From NCBI GenBank assembly GCA_963748295.1, contig CAVVIH010000005.1:682001-746000 (forward strand): 64,000 bases of DNA. Direction: 5' to 3'. The notes beneath the pieces were generated by a model. The model saw only the letters and a program-made list of their open reading frames with translations, was not told where the DNA came from and did not search any database. Position numbers and translations under genes: made by a program. Positions 29,398-37,964 of the stretch are shown here, piece after piece (position 1 is the first letter of the stretch; each line of letters starts with the position of its first letter). This DNA comes from CAVVIH01 sp963748295 (GTDB taxonomy: Bacteria; Acidobacteriota; Vicinamibacteria; Vicinamibacterales; 2-12-FULL-66-21).

Positions 29398-29967
29398 ATG
29401 CACATGAATCGTCGAACAGTGCTCCACGGGTTGATCACAATGGTTGCCGCACTGGGTCTGTCGGGATGCTCCTACAACAAGTTCACGAGCCAGGAAGAGG
29501 CGGTCAAGGCGCAGTGGTCCGAGATCCAGAACCAGTTGCAGCGGCGCAACGACCTGATTGGCAACCTCGTGGAGACGGTCAAGGGCTACGCGACGCACGA
29601 GCGCGAAGTGTTCACGCAGATCGCAGAATCGCGCGCCAAGCTCGCGGGAGCGAAGACACCGACGGATCAGATCGAGGCCGCCAACCAGCAGTCCGCCGCC
29701 CTCTCGCGGCTCCTGGTTGTCGTCGAAAACTACCCGCAGCTGAAGGCGGATCAGACGTTCATCCGGCTGATGGACGAGCTTTCGGGGACAGAGAACCGCA
29801 TTGCGGTGGCGCGCGGGCGCTACAACGAGGCCGCACGCAGCTACAACACGCTGCGGCGCAGCTTTCCCTCCAACGTCACCGGCAAAGTATTCGGATTTCA
29901 GGAATACCCCTACTTCGAGGCGCCAGCCGATGCCACCAAGGCCCCGAAGGTCGACTTTTCAAAGTAA
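29398..29967 (+). CDS. lemA: LemA-family lipoprotein
   Basis: About 189 residues. The N-terminus MHMNRRTVLHGLITMVAALG leads to a lipobox LSGC, so it is a likely lipoprotein. The LemA domain follows: VKAQWSEIQNQLQRRNDLIG, NLVETVKGYATHEREVF, AESRAKLAGAKTPTDQIEAA and IRLMDELSGTENRIAVARGR, ending FGFQEYPYFEAP. LemA is an alpha-helical membrane-anchored protein of unclear function, commonly next to TPM-domain genes. A Met at the third codon is an alternative start. Confidence 0.92.
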   Translation: MHMNRRTVLHGLITMVAALGLSGCSYNKFTSQEEAVKAQWSEIQNQLQRRNDLIGNLVETVKGYATHEREVFTQIAESRAKLAGAKTPTDQIEAANQQSAALSRLLVVVENYPQLKADQTFIRLMDELSGTENRIAVARGRYNEAARSYNTLRRSFPSNVTGKVFGFQEYPYFEAPADATKAPKVDFSK

Positions 29968-30003
29968 CAGTACGCCCGGCTTTGTCGTAGACTCCCCCGA
30001 ACA

Positions 30004-30060
30004 CGTGGCTTCCGCCTGAAGCTTTTCAGTGTCAGGTGGCTTCCGCCTTGAGGCGGAAGT
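30004..30060. repeat. REP-like CTTCCGCC palindromes
   Basis: GTGGCTTCCGCCTGAAGC is followed by a clean hairpin CTTCCGCCTTGAGGCGGAAG at 30040-30059. The same palindrome type recurs at 42846-42905 and, with a changed core, at 26778-26797. No U tract follows. Confidence 0.75.
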
Positions 30061-30098
30061 TGTTGTTTGCAGTCCCCCAAACAAGGAGATCGTTTCCG

Positions 30099-33000
30099 AT
30101 GCGACGAATAGTTCGTGGGCGTCTGCTCGTCTGCGCCGGACTGGGCCTCAGCCTCTGCCTGGTCGGCGGCCGCGGAATGATGGCTCAAGGCGGCCAGGCC
30201 GAAGTGCCGGACCTTCCCCGGCCGGTCAATGAAAGCGATGATCCGTTTCTCCAGCGGTTCGTCTGGAGATCGATCGGACCCGCCGTCATGGGCGGCCGCC
30301 TCGACGACATTGCGGCCGTCGAATCAGATCCCTCGACGATGTACATCGGCTTCGCGACGGGAGGGGTCTGGAAAACCACGAACAACGGCACCACGTGGAC
30401 GCCGATCTTCGATCGCCACGAGGTTTCCTCGATTGGCGACATCGAAATCGCGCCCTCCGATCCTAACGTCGTCTATGTCGGTACGGGCGAGCCGAACAAC
30501 CGCCAGAGCTCCTCGTTCGGCGCCGGCGTCTTCAAGTCCACGGACGCGGGGAAGACGTTCACCTACGTCGGCTTGAAGGAAACCCAGAGCATCGCGCGGA
30601 TGGTGATCCACCCCAAGGATCCGAACACGGTCTATGTTGCCGCGGTCGGCCACCTCTTCGGCCCCAATCCCGAACGGGGCCTCTACAAGACCACCGACGG
30701 AGGCAAGACCTGGACGAACACGAAGTTCATCGACAACGACACCGGCTTCATCGATGTCGTCATGCATCCGACCGATCCGAACACGCTGTTCGCTGCCTCG
30801 TATCAGCGTCGCCGCCAGCCGTGGGGATTCAACGGCGGCGGTGCGGGCAGCGCCATCTGGCGCACGAGCGACGGCGGCAAGTCCTGGTCGCGTCTGATGG
30901 GCAGCGGGCTGCCGACCAACCCGATCATCGGACGCATCGGCCTCAACATCGCTCGATCGAACCCGCGAATCATCTACGCGCAGATCGAAGTGGGCGCGAG
31001 CGGCGGCACCGGGGCAGGAGTGAATGACGACGGTTCGCTGCAGCAGCCGGGACAGGGTCGCGGCGGCGGCGGGGGCGGAGAAGGCACCGAGGCCGCTGCT
31101 GGCGGCGGTCGTGGCGGCGGGGGCGGTGGTGGCGGGCGCGGTGGCGGCGGCGGTGCGGATCAGCTCCCGCTCCACCGAGCGCGGACCGCAGCGGGGTGTG
31201 GCGATCGGATGACGGCGGCAAGACGTGGCAGTTGCGGAGCAACAACAACAACCGCCCGATGTACTACAGCAAGATCCGCGTCGACCCGAACAATCCGGAG
31301 ATCGTCTACACGACGCGGCGCAAGCGCCTACAAGTCCACCAACGGCGGGAAGACGTTCAACACGATGGGCGGGCAGAGCCACGGCGACCACCATCAGATC
31401 TGGATCAACCCGCGCAACAGCAATCACCTGCTGATCGGCAACGACGGCGGCCTGGACGTGAGCTACGACCAGGGCGAAACGTGGGAAGAGATCAGCGTGA
31501 TGGCGCTGGGGCAGTTCTACGCGATCAGCGCCGACATGCGGAAGCCGTACTACGTGTGCGGCGGCCTGCAGGACAACGGCTCGTGGTGCGGCCCGAGCGC
31601 GGTGCGCAGCCAGGGCGGCATGATGAACCATCACTGGTACCGCGTCGGCGGCGGTGACGGGTTCTACACCGCGAATGATCCGCGCGACTGGACCATCGGG
31701 TATCCGGAGTCGCAGGATGGCAACACGAACCGCTACAACCTCCGTAATGGTGACTCCCGGGGCATCCGGCCAACCCCGCCCCTTACCGAACAGCAGCGGC
31801 AGCAGCTCGCAGCAGGTGCAGCAGCAGGGTCGCGGCGGAGGCGGCGGCGGGGGAGGCGTGGCGGCGGCCGCGGCGGCAATCCCGATGGAAACGTCGTACC
31901 TCCTCCTCCACCGGGAACGGCGTTCCGGTTCTACTGGAGCACGCCGTTCACGCTGTCGCATCACAATCCGGACGTCATGTATCTCGGTGCGGACCGGCTG
32001 TTCAAGTCGACCAACCGCGGCGACACGTGGTCGGCGTCCGCGGACCTGACCAACAACGTCGGGCGCAACGACCGGCCGATCATGGGGGTGGACGGCAAGG
32101 CGCCGATGGCCTCGAAGCACGACGGCGCGGCGTCGTATTCGAACATCGTCACGCTCGGCGAGTCGCACGTGACGCCGAACGTCGTGTGGGTCGGCACCAA
32201 CGACGGCAACGTGCAGGTCAGCCGGGACGGCGGCGCGACCTTCAAGAACGTGGTCGGCAACGTCCAGGGCGTGCCGAAGGAAATGCACGTCTCGCGGGTG
32301 GAGCCGTGGCACTTCGAACCGGGCACCTGCTACGTGACGTTCGACGGGCATCGCACCGACGATCACAAGCCGTATGTCTTCGTCACGCGCGATTACGGCG
32401 CGACCTGGACGTCGATCTCGGGCAACCTGCCGGCCGGCAACGTGAACGTGATTCGCGAGGATCCGAGGAATCCGAATCTCCTGTACCTCGGCACCGAGTA
32501 CGCGTTCTACATCTCGTTGAACGGCGGCAAGGAGTGGAAGCGCTTCATGACCGGGCTGCCGTACGTGCGAATCGACGACATCCTGGTGCACCCGCGCGAC
32601 AACGATCTGATCGTGGGCACGCACGGCCGCAGCATCTGGATCGTCGACGACATCACCCCGCTTCAGCAGCTCAGCGAGACGGTGATGGCCGCCGATGCGC
32701 ACCTGTTCCCGCCGCGAGCGGCGACGCGCTGGACGAACGACATCCAGGATGCGAACGGGCTGGGCGCGGCCAAGCACTTCCGCGGCCAGAATCCCCAGGG
32801 CGGCACCGCAATCAGCTACTACCTCAAGTCGGTGCCGTCCGGCGACGTGAAGATCACGATCTCCAGCACCAACGGACAGGTCGTGCGCGAAATGGACGGC
32901 ACCAAGCTCGCGGGCCTGAACCGCGTGCAGTGGAACCTCGCGCCGAACCCGCCGCAAGGTCAGGGTCAGGGTCAGGGCCGCGGCGGCCAGGGCGGCGGCG

Positions 33001-33146
33001 GTGGCGGACGGGGACGCGGCGGCCGCGGTGGCATCCCGTTCGTCGGTGGCGGCGGCGTCGACCCCGGCACCTACATCGTCAAGGTGTCGGTCGGCGGCAA
33101 GGATCTGATGTCGACGGTGCTGGTCGAAGAGGACGAGATTCGCTGA
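30099..33146 (+). CDS. Large secreted sortilin/VPS10-like BNR-repeat protein
   Basis: About 1,015 residues. AAGGAGAT precedes the ATG. A signal peptide ends near MMAQGG. The body is a WD40/BNR-type beta-propeller with many Asp boxes: TTDGGKTWTN, TSDGGKSWSR, SRDGGATFKN, and SHHNPDVMYLGADRLFKSTN. Annotation pipelines usually call such proteins sortilin or exo-alpha-sialidase-like glycosyl hydrolases; neither activity is proven. Gly/Arg-rich inserts occur at about 31040-31170, 31840-31880 and 32950-33050. Between about 31150 and 31318 the continuous open frame is garbled: the conserved VWRSDDGGKTWQL and NNRPMYYSKIRVDPNNPEIV lie in another frame, so three same-phase frameshifts cancel. Likely periplasmic or surface-exposed. 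Confidence 0.85.
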   Translation: MRRIVRGRLLVCAGLGLSLCLVGGRGMMAQGGQAEVPDLPRPVNESDDPFLQRFVWRSIGPAVMGGRLDDIAAVESDPSTMYIGFATGGVWKTTNNGTTWTPIFDRHEVSSIGDIEIAPSDPNVVYVGTGEPNNRQSSSFGAGVFKSTDAGKTFTYVGLKETQSIARMVIHPKDPNTVYVAAVGHLFGPNPERGLYKTTDGGKTWTNTKFIDNDTGFIDVVMHPTDPNTLFAASYQRRRQPWGFNGGGAGSAIWRTSDGGKSWSRLMGSGLPTNPIIGRIGLNIARSNPRIIYAQIEVGASGGTGAGVNDDGSLQQPGQGRGGGGGGEGTEAAAGGGRGGGGGGGGRGGGGGADQLPLHRARTAAGCGDRMTAARRGSCGATTTTARCTTARSASTRTIRRSSTRRGASAYKSTNGGKTFNTMGGQSHGDHHQIWINPRNSNHLLIGNDGGLDVSYDQGETWEEISVMALGQFYAISADMRKPYYVCGGLQDNGSWCGPSAVRSQGGMMNHHWYRVGGGDGFYTANDPRDWTIGYPESQDGNTNRYNLRNGDSRGIRPTPPLTEQQRQQLAAGAAAGSRRRRRRGRRGGGRGGNPDGNVVPPPPPGTAFRFYWSTPFTLSHHNPDVMYLGADRLFKSTNRGDTWSASADLTNNVGRNDRPIMGVDGKAPMASKHDGAASYSNIVTLGESHVTPNVVWVGTNDGNVQVSRDGGATFKNVVGNVQGVPKEMHVSRVEPWHFEPGTCYVTFDGHRTDDHKPYVFVTRDYGATWTSISGNLPAGNVNVIREDPRNPNLLYLGTEYAFYISLNGGKEWKRFMTGLPYVRIDDILVHPRDNDLIVGTHGRSIWIVDDITPLQQLSETVMAADAHLFPPRAATRWTNDIQDANGLGAAKHFRGQNPQGGTAISYYLKSVPSGDVKITISSTNGQVVREMDGTKLAGLNRVQWNLAPNPPQGQGQGQGRGGQGGGGGGRGRGGRGGIPFVGGGGVDPGTYIVKVSVGGKDLMSTVLVEEDEIR

Positions 33147-33167
33147 CGGCGCCAGCTAGCAATAGTT

Positions 33168-33330
33168 GATGTTAATTGTTAATCAGAGCCAACGAGCTTC
33201 TTCGACGACGGACGGCTCCGGCTTCTGAGCGAAGGGACGGTCGCGGCTTTCCGGCTGGAGTGCTGAAGCCGTCCGAACGTGCAATGGAGCTTGTTGCCTC
33301 TCGATTAACAATTAGCGATTAACAATTACT
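33168..33330. repeat. Imperfect hairpin with AATTGTTAATC tips
   Basis: The left arm begins GTTAATTGTTAATCAGAGCC and the right arm ends with its degenerate reverse complement (GATTAACAATTAGCGATTAA). Inner segments also pair (CCAACGAGCTT with GAGCTTGTTG; GGACGGCT with AGCCGTCC). It fills the gap between the sortilin-like gene and dinB, and its right tip supplies the -35 region of the next promoter. Confidence 0.7.
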
Positions 33331-33346
33331 TCTTCGCCGCTATACT
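33319..33346 (+). promoter_or_regulatory. Promoter TTAACA-16-TATACT, leaderless
   Basis: TTAACA (33319-33324), a 16-nt spacer and TATACT (33341-33346) form a recognisable sigma-70-type promoter. The -10 box ends 8 nt before the ATG at 33355, so the message would have almost no leader. Confidence 0.65.
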
Positions 33347-33354
33347 CGGGTCGT

Positions 33355-33853
33355 ATGCCCCTCGTGGATGCGCTGCTGCCCGAGTTCGATCACGAAATGG
33401 CCACGACGCGGCGCCTGCTCGATCGGGTTCCGGATGCCGCGCTCGGCTGGAAGCCCCACGACAAGTCGATGGCGCTCGGGCACCTCTCAGGACATCTTGC
33501 GAACCTTCTGCTGTGGTGCACCACGGTCCTGGAGACGACCACCTTCGATCTGGCGGACGCCGAAGCGATGCGGAAGCCGCCGCCGGCATCCCGTGAGGCG
33601 CTGCTGAAGGATTTCGACGGCAAGCTGTCCGTCGCGCGGGCCGCCTTGATCAACCGCACCGACGCCGAGCTGCTCGCGCCGTGGACGCTGAAGAAGAACG
33701 GCGACGTCGTCTTCACGCTGCCGCGCATCAGCGCGCTCCGCAGTTTCGTGATGAACCACTCGATCCACCATCGCGGCCAGTTGACGGTGTATCTCCGGCT
33801 TGAAGGACGTTTCCCTGCCGCCAGTTTACGGACCAACCGCCGACGAACAGTGA
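33355..33853 (+). CDS. DinB-family protein, frameshifted
   Basis: About 166 residues forming the DinB/YfiT four-helix bundle: LLPEFDHEMATTRRLLDRVP, ALGWKPHDKSMALGHLSGHL with a conserved His, and NHSIHHRGQLTVYLRL with the metal-binding HHR motif. Family members are metal-dependent, often thiol transferases. Near 33803 a frameshift hides the true end; the restored frame reads KDVSLPPVYGPTADEQ and stops at 33851-33853, the usual DinB C-terminus. Without the repair the frame runs into the next gene and mimics a 656-residue fusion. Confidence 0.88.
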
Positions 33854-35325
33854 CCCGCGGCTTCCTGTTCGCCGTCTGCATTGTTCCCTTCATCGTTCTG
33901 GCGACGCTCAACTCGGCGGGCTACCGCTACGGGGCGTCCGACCAGGCGTTCTACGTGCCCGCGATCCTCGAGCGGCTCGATCCCGGCCTCTTCCCCCGCG
34001 ATTCGGCGCTGATCCACTCGCAGGCGAAGCTCACCCTCATCGATGAAGCGGCTGCCGGTCTGACGCGGACAACCGGGCTCAGCCTCCAGGTGCTCTTCGC
34101 CATCCTCTATGTCGTGACGCTCTGCACGCTTGCGTGGGCGGCGCTCTCGCTTGGCGGCGAGCTGTTCGCCACGCGCGCGGCGGCCGTCGCGCTCGTATTC
34201 GCGCTGACGCTGCGACACCAGATTACGAAGACGGGCACCAATACGCTGGAAGGCTACTTCCATCCCCGGCAGTTTGCCTTCGCCCTCGGCGCGCTCGCGG
34301 TGGTCTGGTTTCTACGCCGCGGCGTGTCCTGGCAGTCCATCGTCCTCGTCGCCGCCGCCGGCGTCATTCATCCGACAACGGCGTTCTGGCTTTCGATCTG
34401 GCTGGGCGTGGCGGCGTTCGTCGCGGCGCCGCGGCTGCGCCCGGCCATGGCGGCGATCGCCGTCGTGCTCGCCGCGGTCGGCGCCTGGACGCTGGTCAGC
34501 GGACCGCTCGAAGGGCGCCTCGTCCGGATGGACGACGAGTGGCGCGCGACGCTGGCGACGAAGGACTACTTGTTCCCGCTGGAGTGGCCGGCGTCAGCGT
34601 GGGCGGTGAACCTTGGATACATTCCGCTGATCGTCATCGGGTTCTTCCGCCGGCGATCGCGGGGGTGCTCCGCGAACGCGAGCTCGCCGTCATGGTGGGC
34701 TGCCTTTCGCTCGTCATCGTCTTCGCCGGCGCGCTGGTGCTGCATGCGAACCGCATCGCCATCGGCATCCAGCTGCAGCCCTCGCGGATCTTCTGGATGC
34801 TCGACTTTCTGGCAACGGTGTACGCGATCTGGATGCTCGCCGAAGGTGCACGTCGTCAACAAGCGGCGCGCGGCAACGCTCGCGGCAATCGTGATCTTGC
34901 TGACCGTCGTGCGCGGCTGGTACGTGGCCTACGTGCGCTTTCCGGAACGTTCGATGGCGAAGATCGACCTGCCTGACAGCGACTGGAAGCGCGCGATGAT
35001 CTGGGCGCAAGCCACCGATCGCGGCAGCCACTGGCTCGCCGATCCCTACCATGCCGCGCGTTATGGATCGAGCCTCCGCGTGGCCGGACGCCGCGACGTG
35101 TTCGTCGAGGAGATCAAGGATTCCGCAATTGGCATGTACGAGCGGGACGTCGCGCTGCGAACGCGCGATCGCATGGCGGCGCTCGGGGACTTCGACAGCC
35201 TTACGGAGGCGGGTGCTATCGCGCTCGCCTCCCGCTTCGACCTCGATTACCTGATCGCGGAGAAGCCGCTCGGCCTGCCGGTCGCGTTCAGGTCCGGCAC
35301 GCTGACCGTGTATCGCCTGCGATGA
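33850..35325 (+). CDS. Polytopic membrane protein of unknown function, frameshifted
   Basis: About 491 residues. The GTG start at 33850 overlaps the DinB stop (GTGA). Around eight to ten hydrophobic segments occur, for example FLFAVCIVPFIVLATLNSAG, VLFAILYVVTLCTLAWAALS and AMAAIAVVLAAVGAWTLVSG, followed after frameshifts near 34655 and 34845 by AVMVGCLSLVIVFAGALVLH. A soluble C-terminal domain has WLADPYHAARYGSSLRVAGR and RFDLDYLIAEKPLGLPV. The layout (multi-helix core plus C-terminal nucleotide- or sugar-binding-like domain) recalls membrane glycosyltransferase-like proteins, but I cannot name a family. Its 3' end overlaps the convergent HTH gene by 79 nt. Confidence 0.65.
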   Translation: MTRGFLFAVCIVPFIVLATLNSAGYRYGASDQAFYVPAILERLDPGLFPRDSALIHSQAKLTLIDEAAAGLTRTTGLSLQVLFAILYVVTLCTLAWAALSLGGELFATRAAAVALVFALTLRHQITKTGTNTLEGYFHPRQFAFALGALAVVWFLRRGVSWQSIVLVAAAGVIHPTTAFWLSIWLGVAAFVAAPRLRPAMAAIAVVLAAVGAWTLVSGPLEGRLVRMDDEWRATLATKDYLFPLEWPASAWAVNLGYIPLIVIGFFRRRSRGCSANASSPSWWAAFRSSSSSPARWCCMRTASPSASSCSPRGSSGCSTFWQRCTRSGCSPKVHVVNKRRAATLAAIVILLTVVRGWYVAYVRFPERSMAKIDLPDSDWKRAMIWAQATDRGSHWLADPYHAARYGSSLRVAGRRDVFVEEIKDSAIGMYERDVALRTRDRMAALGDFDSLTEAGAIALASRFDLDYLIAEKPLGLPVAFRSGTLTVYRLR

Positions 35326-36017
35326 CAAATCCATTCCACGACGATTGAGCCCTCCCGCAAGGCGCACTCCGCCGCGCGGCGCACCACGCCGCTCGCGTCG
35401 ATCCGATCGATGCGGCCCGGCGCGCGCGCGCCCGCGAGCGTCGAGCCGAACGTCGCGTTGCGCACGCCGCCGAGCAGCACGAAATAGCTGATGGCGACGG
35501 TTGCGACGATCAGCAGCAGCGCCGGAGCGGCGCCATGCATCACGTCGGCGACCGGGGTCCGTGCCGCCGTCGCCGTGAGCTGGAGCAGAATGACCGAGAC
35601 GAAGATGATCAGCGCTCCGTCGATCGCGCTCGCTGCAGCCACCCGCCAGTCTTCATCGTCGATCGGAATCGTCTGCCAGTACGGAAGCGCGACCGCTTCC
35701 CGACGTATTTCGGATTTCACCGCATCCCGCTTCGGACGCGGCCGCAGTCCGTGCACGCGCACCAGTCCCTCGAGAGGATCCTCGGGCATTCGCAGCTGCC
35801 CCGACACCGCGTCGAGAATCTCGTCGGGATTCAGCCCGACGGCCTTCGCATACGCCCTGACAGCTGAGCGGCCGTACAGCCCGCTCGGAAGCTCATCGAA
35901 CGCGCCTCGCTCGATGACCTGCACGAGCGGCTCGCGGAGCCCGGCCCTCTCCGCTAGCGCGGCGATCGACAAGCTCTTCCGTTCTCGCGACTGCCTCATC
36001 AGTTCGTGTGTTCGCAT
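35247..36017 (-). CDS. RodZ-like helix-turn-helix membrane protein with RDD-like domain
   Basis: 256 residues. The N-terminal HTH_25/RodZ-type domain reads LMRQSRERKSLSIAALAERA and PSGLYGRSAVRAYAKAVGLN, ending near residue 80. Two transmembrane segments follow: AIDGALIIFVSVILLQLTAT and APALLLIVATVAISYFVLLG. The C-terminal part (NATFGSTLAGAR) resembles the RDD family. A membrane-tethered regulator or shape factor is plausible. The C-terminal 26 codons overlap the convergent membrane-protein gene, which may reflect an undetected frameshift at one of the two ends. Confidence 0.7.
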   Translation of the reverse strand: MRTHELMRQSRERKSLSIAALAERAGLREPLVQVIERGAFDELPSGLYGRSAVRAYAKAVGLNPDEILDAVSGQLRMPEDPLEGLVRVHGLRPRPKRDAVKSEIRREAVALPYWQTIPIDDEDWRVAAASAIDGALIIFVSVILLQLTATAARTPVADVMHGAAPALLLIVATVAISYFVLLGGVRNATFGSTLAGARAPGRIDRIDASGVVRRAAECALREGSIVVEWICHRRRYTVSVPDLNATGRPSGFSAIR

Positions 36018-36074
36018 CGTGCACCCTTGTTCCGCCTATCGTCGGCTGCGGTACACTTGTTTACTCATCCATTG

Positions 36075-37070
36075 ATGCGTTCTTCGTTCGAGTACCGTCC
36101 GCGAAAGCGCCTCCGGAACGGCCACCTGATGACCGTTTACGCGTGGGGCCGGCCGCGCAAGTTCCCCTCATTGCCCCCTCCCGCCGAGCGGCTGTTCGAC
36201 GTGGCGGCCGAAACGCGGGTGATGGCGCATTGCCATTGGCAGCCGGCGCCCGCCGGGCGCCCGGCGCTCGTCGCGCTGCACGGCCTCGAGGGATCCAGCA
36301 GCGCGCATTACATGAGGGGGGTCGCCGAAAAGGCCTGGCGCGGCGGATTCAACGTCGTGCTGCTGAACCAGCGGAACTGCGGAGGAACCGAGGCGCTCGC
36401 CGCCGGCCTCTATCACTCGGGCCTGACGCAGGACGCCGATTACGTGATTCGCGAGCTGGCCGAACGCGACGGCATCCGCGAGATCGTCGTCGCCGGCTAC
36501 TCACTCGGCGGCAACCTGGCGCTCAAGCTCGCGGGCGACTACGGAGGCAGCGCGCCGACCGAGCTGCGAGGGGTATGCGCCGTGTCTCCGGTCATGGAGC
36601 TGGAAGAATGCGTGCGCGCGCTCGAGCGTCGCCAGAACATCGTCTACCAGTGGAATTTCGTCAGGGGTTTGAAGGCCCGGATGCAGCGGAAGGTCCAGTG
36701 CCACCCCGGCCGCTTTTCACTGGAACCGCTGCAGCGCGTGCGGACGGTCCGTGATTTCGACGAGGCCTACACCGCACCGCATTTCGGCTTCCGGGACGCG
36801 ACCGACTACTACCATCGCGCGAGCGCGATGCGTGTCATCGATCGCATCCGTATTCCGGCGCTCATCCTCACCGCGGAGGACGATCCGTTCGTTCCCACCG
36901 GACCCTTCCGCGATCCTCGCGTAACCGGCAATCCCAACGTCCGCGTCGTCATCACACGACATGGCGGACACTGCGGCTTCCTCACCGACGCCGTGAACGG
37001 GGACGACGGGTACTGGGCGGAGTCGAAGGTGCTCGAGTTCGCGCGGCAGGTTACCCGAGAGCCGCGATGA
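36075..37070 (+). CDS. YheT-family alpha/beta hydrolase
   Basis: 331 residues of the YheT/EMB8 subfamily. The N-terminus FEYRPRKRLRNGHLMTVYAW is the family's lead-in (NGHLQT-like). The oxyanion region is VALHGLEGSSSAHYMRGVAE, the nucleophile elbow is VVAGYSLGGNLALKLAGDYG with the catalytic Ser, and the acid and histidine are in LILTAEDDPFVPTGPF and TRHGGHCGFLTDA. Members act on lipid-like or ester substrates, mostly undefined. TACACT lies 17 nt before the ATG as a possible -10 box. The end overlaps the convergent DUF72 gene by 20 nt. Confidence 0.9.
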   Translation: MRSSFEYRPRKRLRNGHLMTVYAWGRPRKFPSLPPPAERLFDVAAETRVMAHCHWQPAPAGRPALVALHGLEGSSSAHYMRGVAEKAWRGGFNVVLLNQRNCGGTEALAAGLYHSGLTQDADYVIRELAERDGIREIVVAGYSLGGNLALKLAGDYGGSAPTELRGVCAVSPVMELEECVRALERRQNIVYQWNFVRGLKARMQRKVQCHPGRFSLEPLQRVRTVRDFDEAYTAPHFGFRDATDYYHRASAMRVIDRIRIPALILTAEDDPFVPTGPFRDPRVTGNPNVRVVITRHGGHCGFLTDAVNGDDGYWAESKVLEFARQVTREPR

Positions 37071-37749
37071 ACTTGCGTGCGAATTCCGGTCCGAGGCCCT
37101 GCTCCTCGTGCTTGAAATACACGAACGCGTCCGTCACGCCGGGCAGTTCATGGACCGTGCGGGCCCAGCGTTCGATGTCGGCATCCTGATACCCCTCGTC
37201 GCGCAGCCTGAAGTAGGCGTAATCGGCCGTCACTTCGACCGGCGTGCTCATCTTCTCGCTGTCCGCTACGCAGAGCGCGAGGTTGCGGGCGCGCAGGATG
37301 TCGAACGTCTCCGCGTCGTGCCATGACGCGTGCCGGAACTCGAATGCCGCCCTCGTGCCTTCCGGAATCAGCTCGACGAACGCCCTGAAGACCGCGCTGT
37401 CCTTCTTGAACGTCGGAGGAAGCTGGAACAGCAGCGTCGCCAGCTTTGGCCCGAGCGTCCGCGACGTCCGGCAGAACGATTGCACCAGATCCTCGCATCG
37501 CTGAAGCTTCGAGTCGTGCGTGATGCGCCGCGGCGCCTTGAGGGTGAACGAGAAGTTGTCCGGTGTCGCCGCCGCCCAGTTCGTCAGCAGCTTCTCGTTG
37601 GGGATGCGATAGAAGGTGTAGTTGATCTCGACGGTTCGGAAACGTTCGGCGTAGTACGGCAGCATCTTGTCGGTGCTGAATTTCTCGGGATAGAAGCTGC
37701 CGCGCCACTCCGGATAGTTGTAGCCAGACGTGCCGACGAAGACATTCAC
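37051..37749 (-). CDS. DUF72-domain protein
   Basis: 232 residues forming a TIM-barrel-like DUF72 protein: VFVGTSGYNYPEWRGSFYPE, RFRTVEINYTFYRIPNEKLL, FSFTLKAPRRITHDSKLQRC, ATLLFQLPPTFKKDSAVFRA and AFEFRHASWHDAETFDIL. The proper start is most likely the GTG at 37749 (VNVFVGT), since the frame upstream only translates the AAATCCC repeat. The function of DUF72 is unknown; relatives have been suggested to be nucleases or hydrolases. Confidence 0.88.
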   Translation of the reverse strand: MNVFVGTSGYNYPEWRGSFYPEKFSTDKMLPYYAERFRTVEINYTFYRIPNEKLLTNWAAATPDNFSFTLKAPRRITHDSKLQRCEDLVQSFCRTSRTLGPKLATLLFQLPPTFKKDSAVFRAFVELIPEGTRAAFEFRHASWHDAETFDILRARNLALCVADSEKMSTPVEVTADYAYFRLRDEGYQDADIERWARTVHELPGVTDAFVYFKHEEQGLGPEFARKFIAALG

Positions 37750-37756
37750 GCCTTCA

Positions 37757-37812
37757 GTATCCAACTCCCAAATCCCAAAACCCAAAACTCCCAAATCCCA
37801 AATCCCAACACC
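37757..37812. repeat. AAATCCC-type tandem repeat
   Basis: Degenerate CCCAAATCCCAAAACCCAAA units run between the DUF72 start and the first ADOP gene. The reverse complement (GGGATTTGGG) matches the motif near 29331-29375. A small perfect stem CTGACGGacaCCGTCAG follows at 37821-37837. Confidence 0.75.
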
Positions 37813-37964
37813 GGATCCCACTGACGGACACCGTCAGCTTCCAACGCGCTCGGCCAACTCACGTCAACTAGCTGCAGCAGTACGAGTTACGCCGACGAGC
37901 CAATCTGGCAGCGTCTTGGCTACGAGTAGACGGTTCCGCGCTTTCTATCAATCAGGTGCCCGCA

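Noticed and set aside
30324..32957. An 877-residue minus-strand open frame
   Set aside because: It is the antisense of the sortilin-like gene and has an Arg/Val-rich composition typical of a shadow frame in GC-rich DNA.
33355..35325. A 656-residue DinB-membrane protein fusion
   Set aside because: A same-phase frameshift near 33803 restores the normal DinB C-terminus and stop at 33853, and a GTG overlapping that stop begins the membrane protein.
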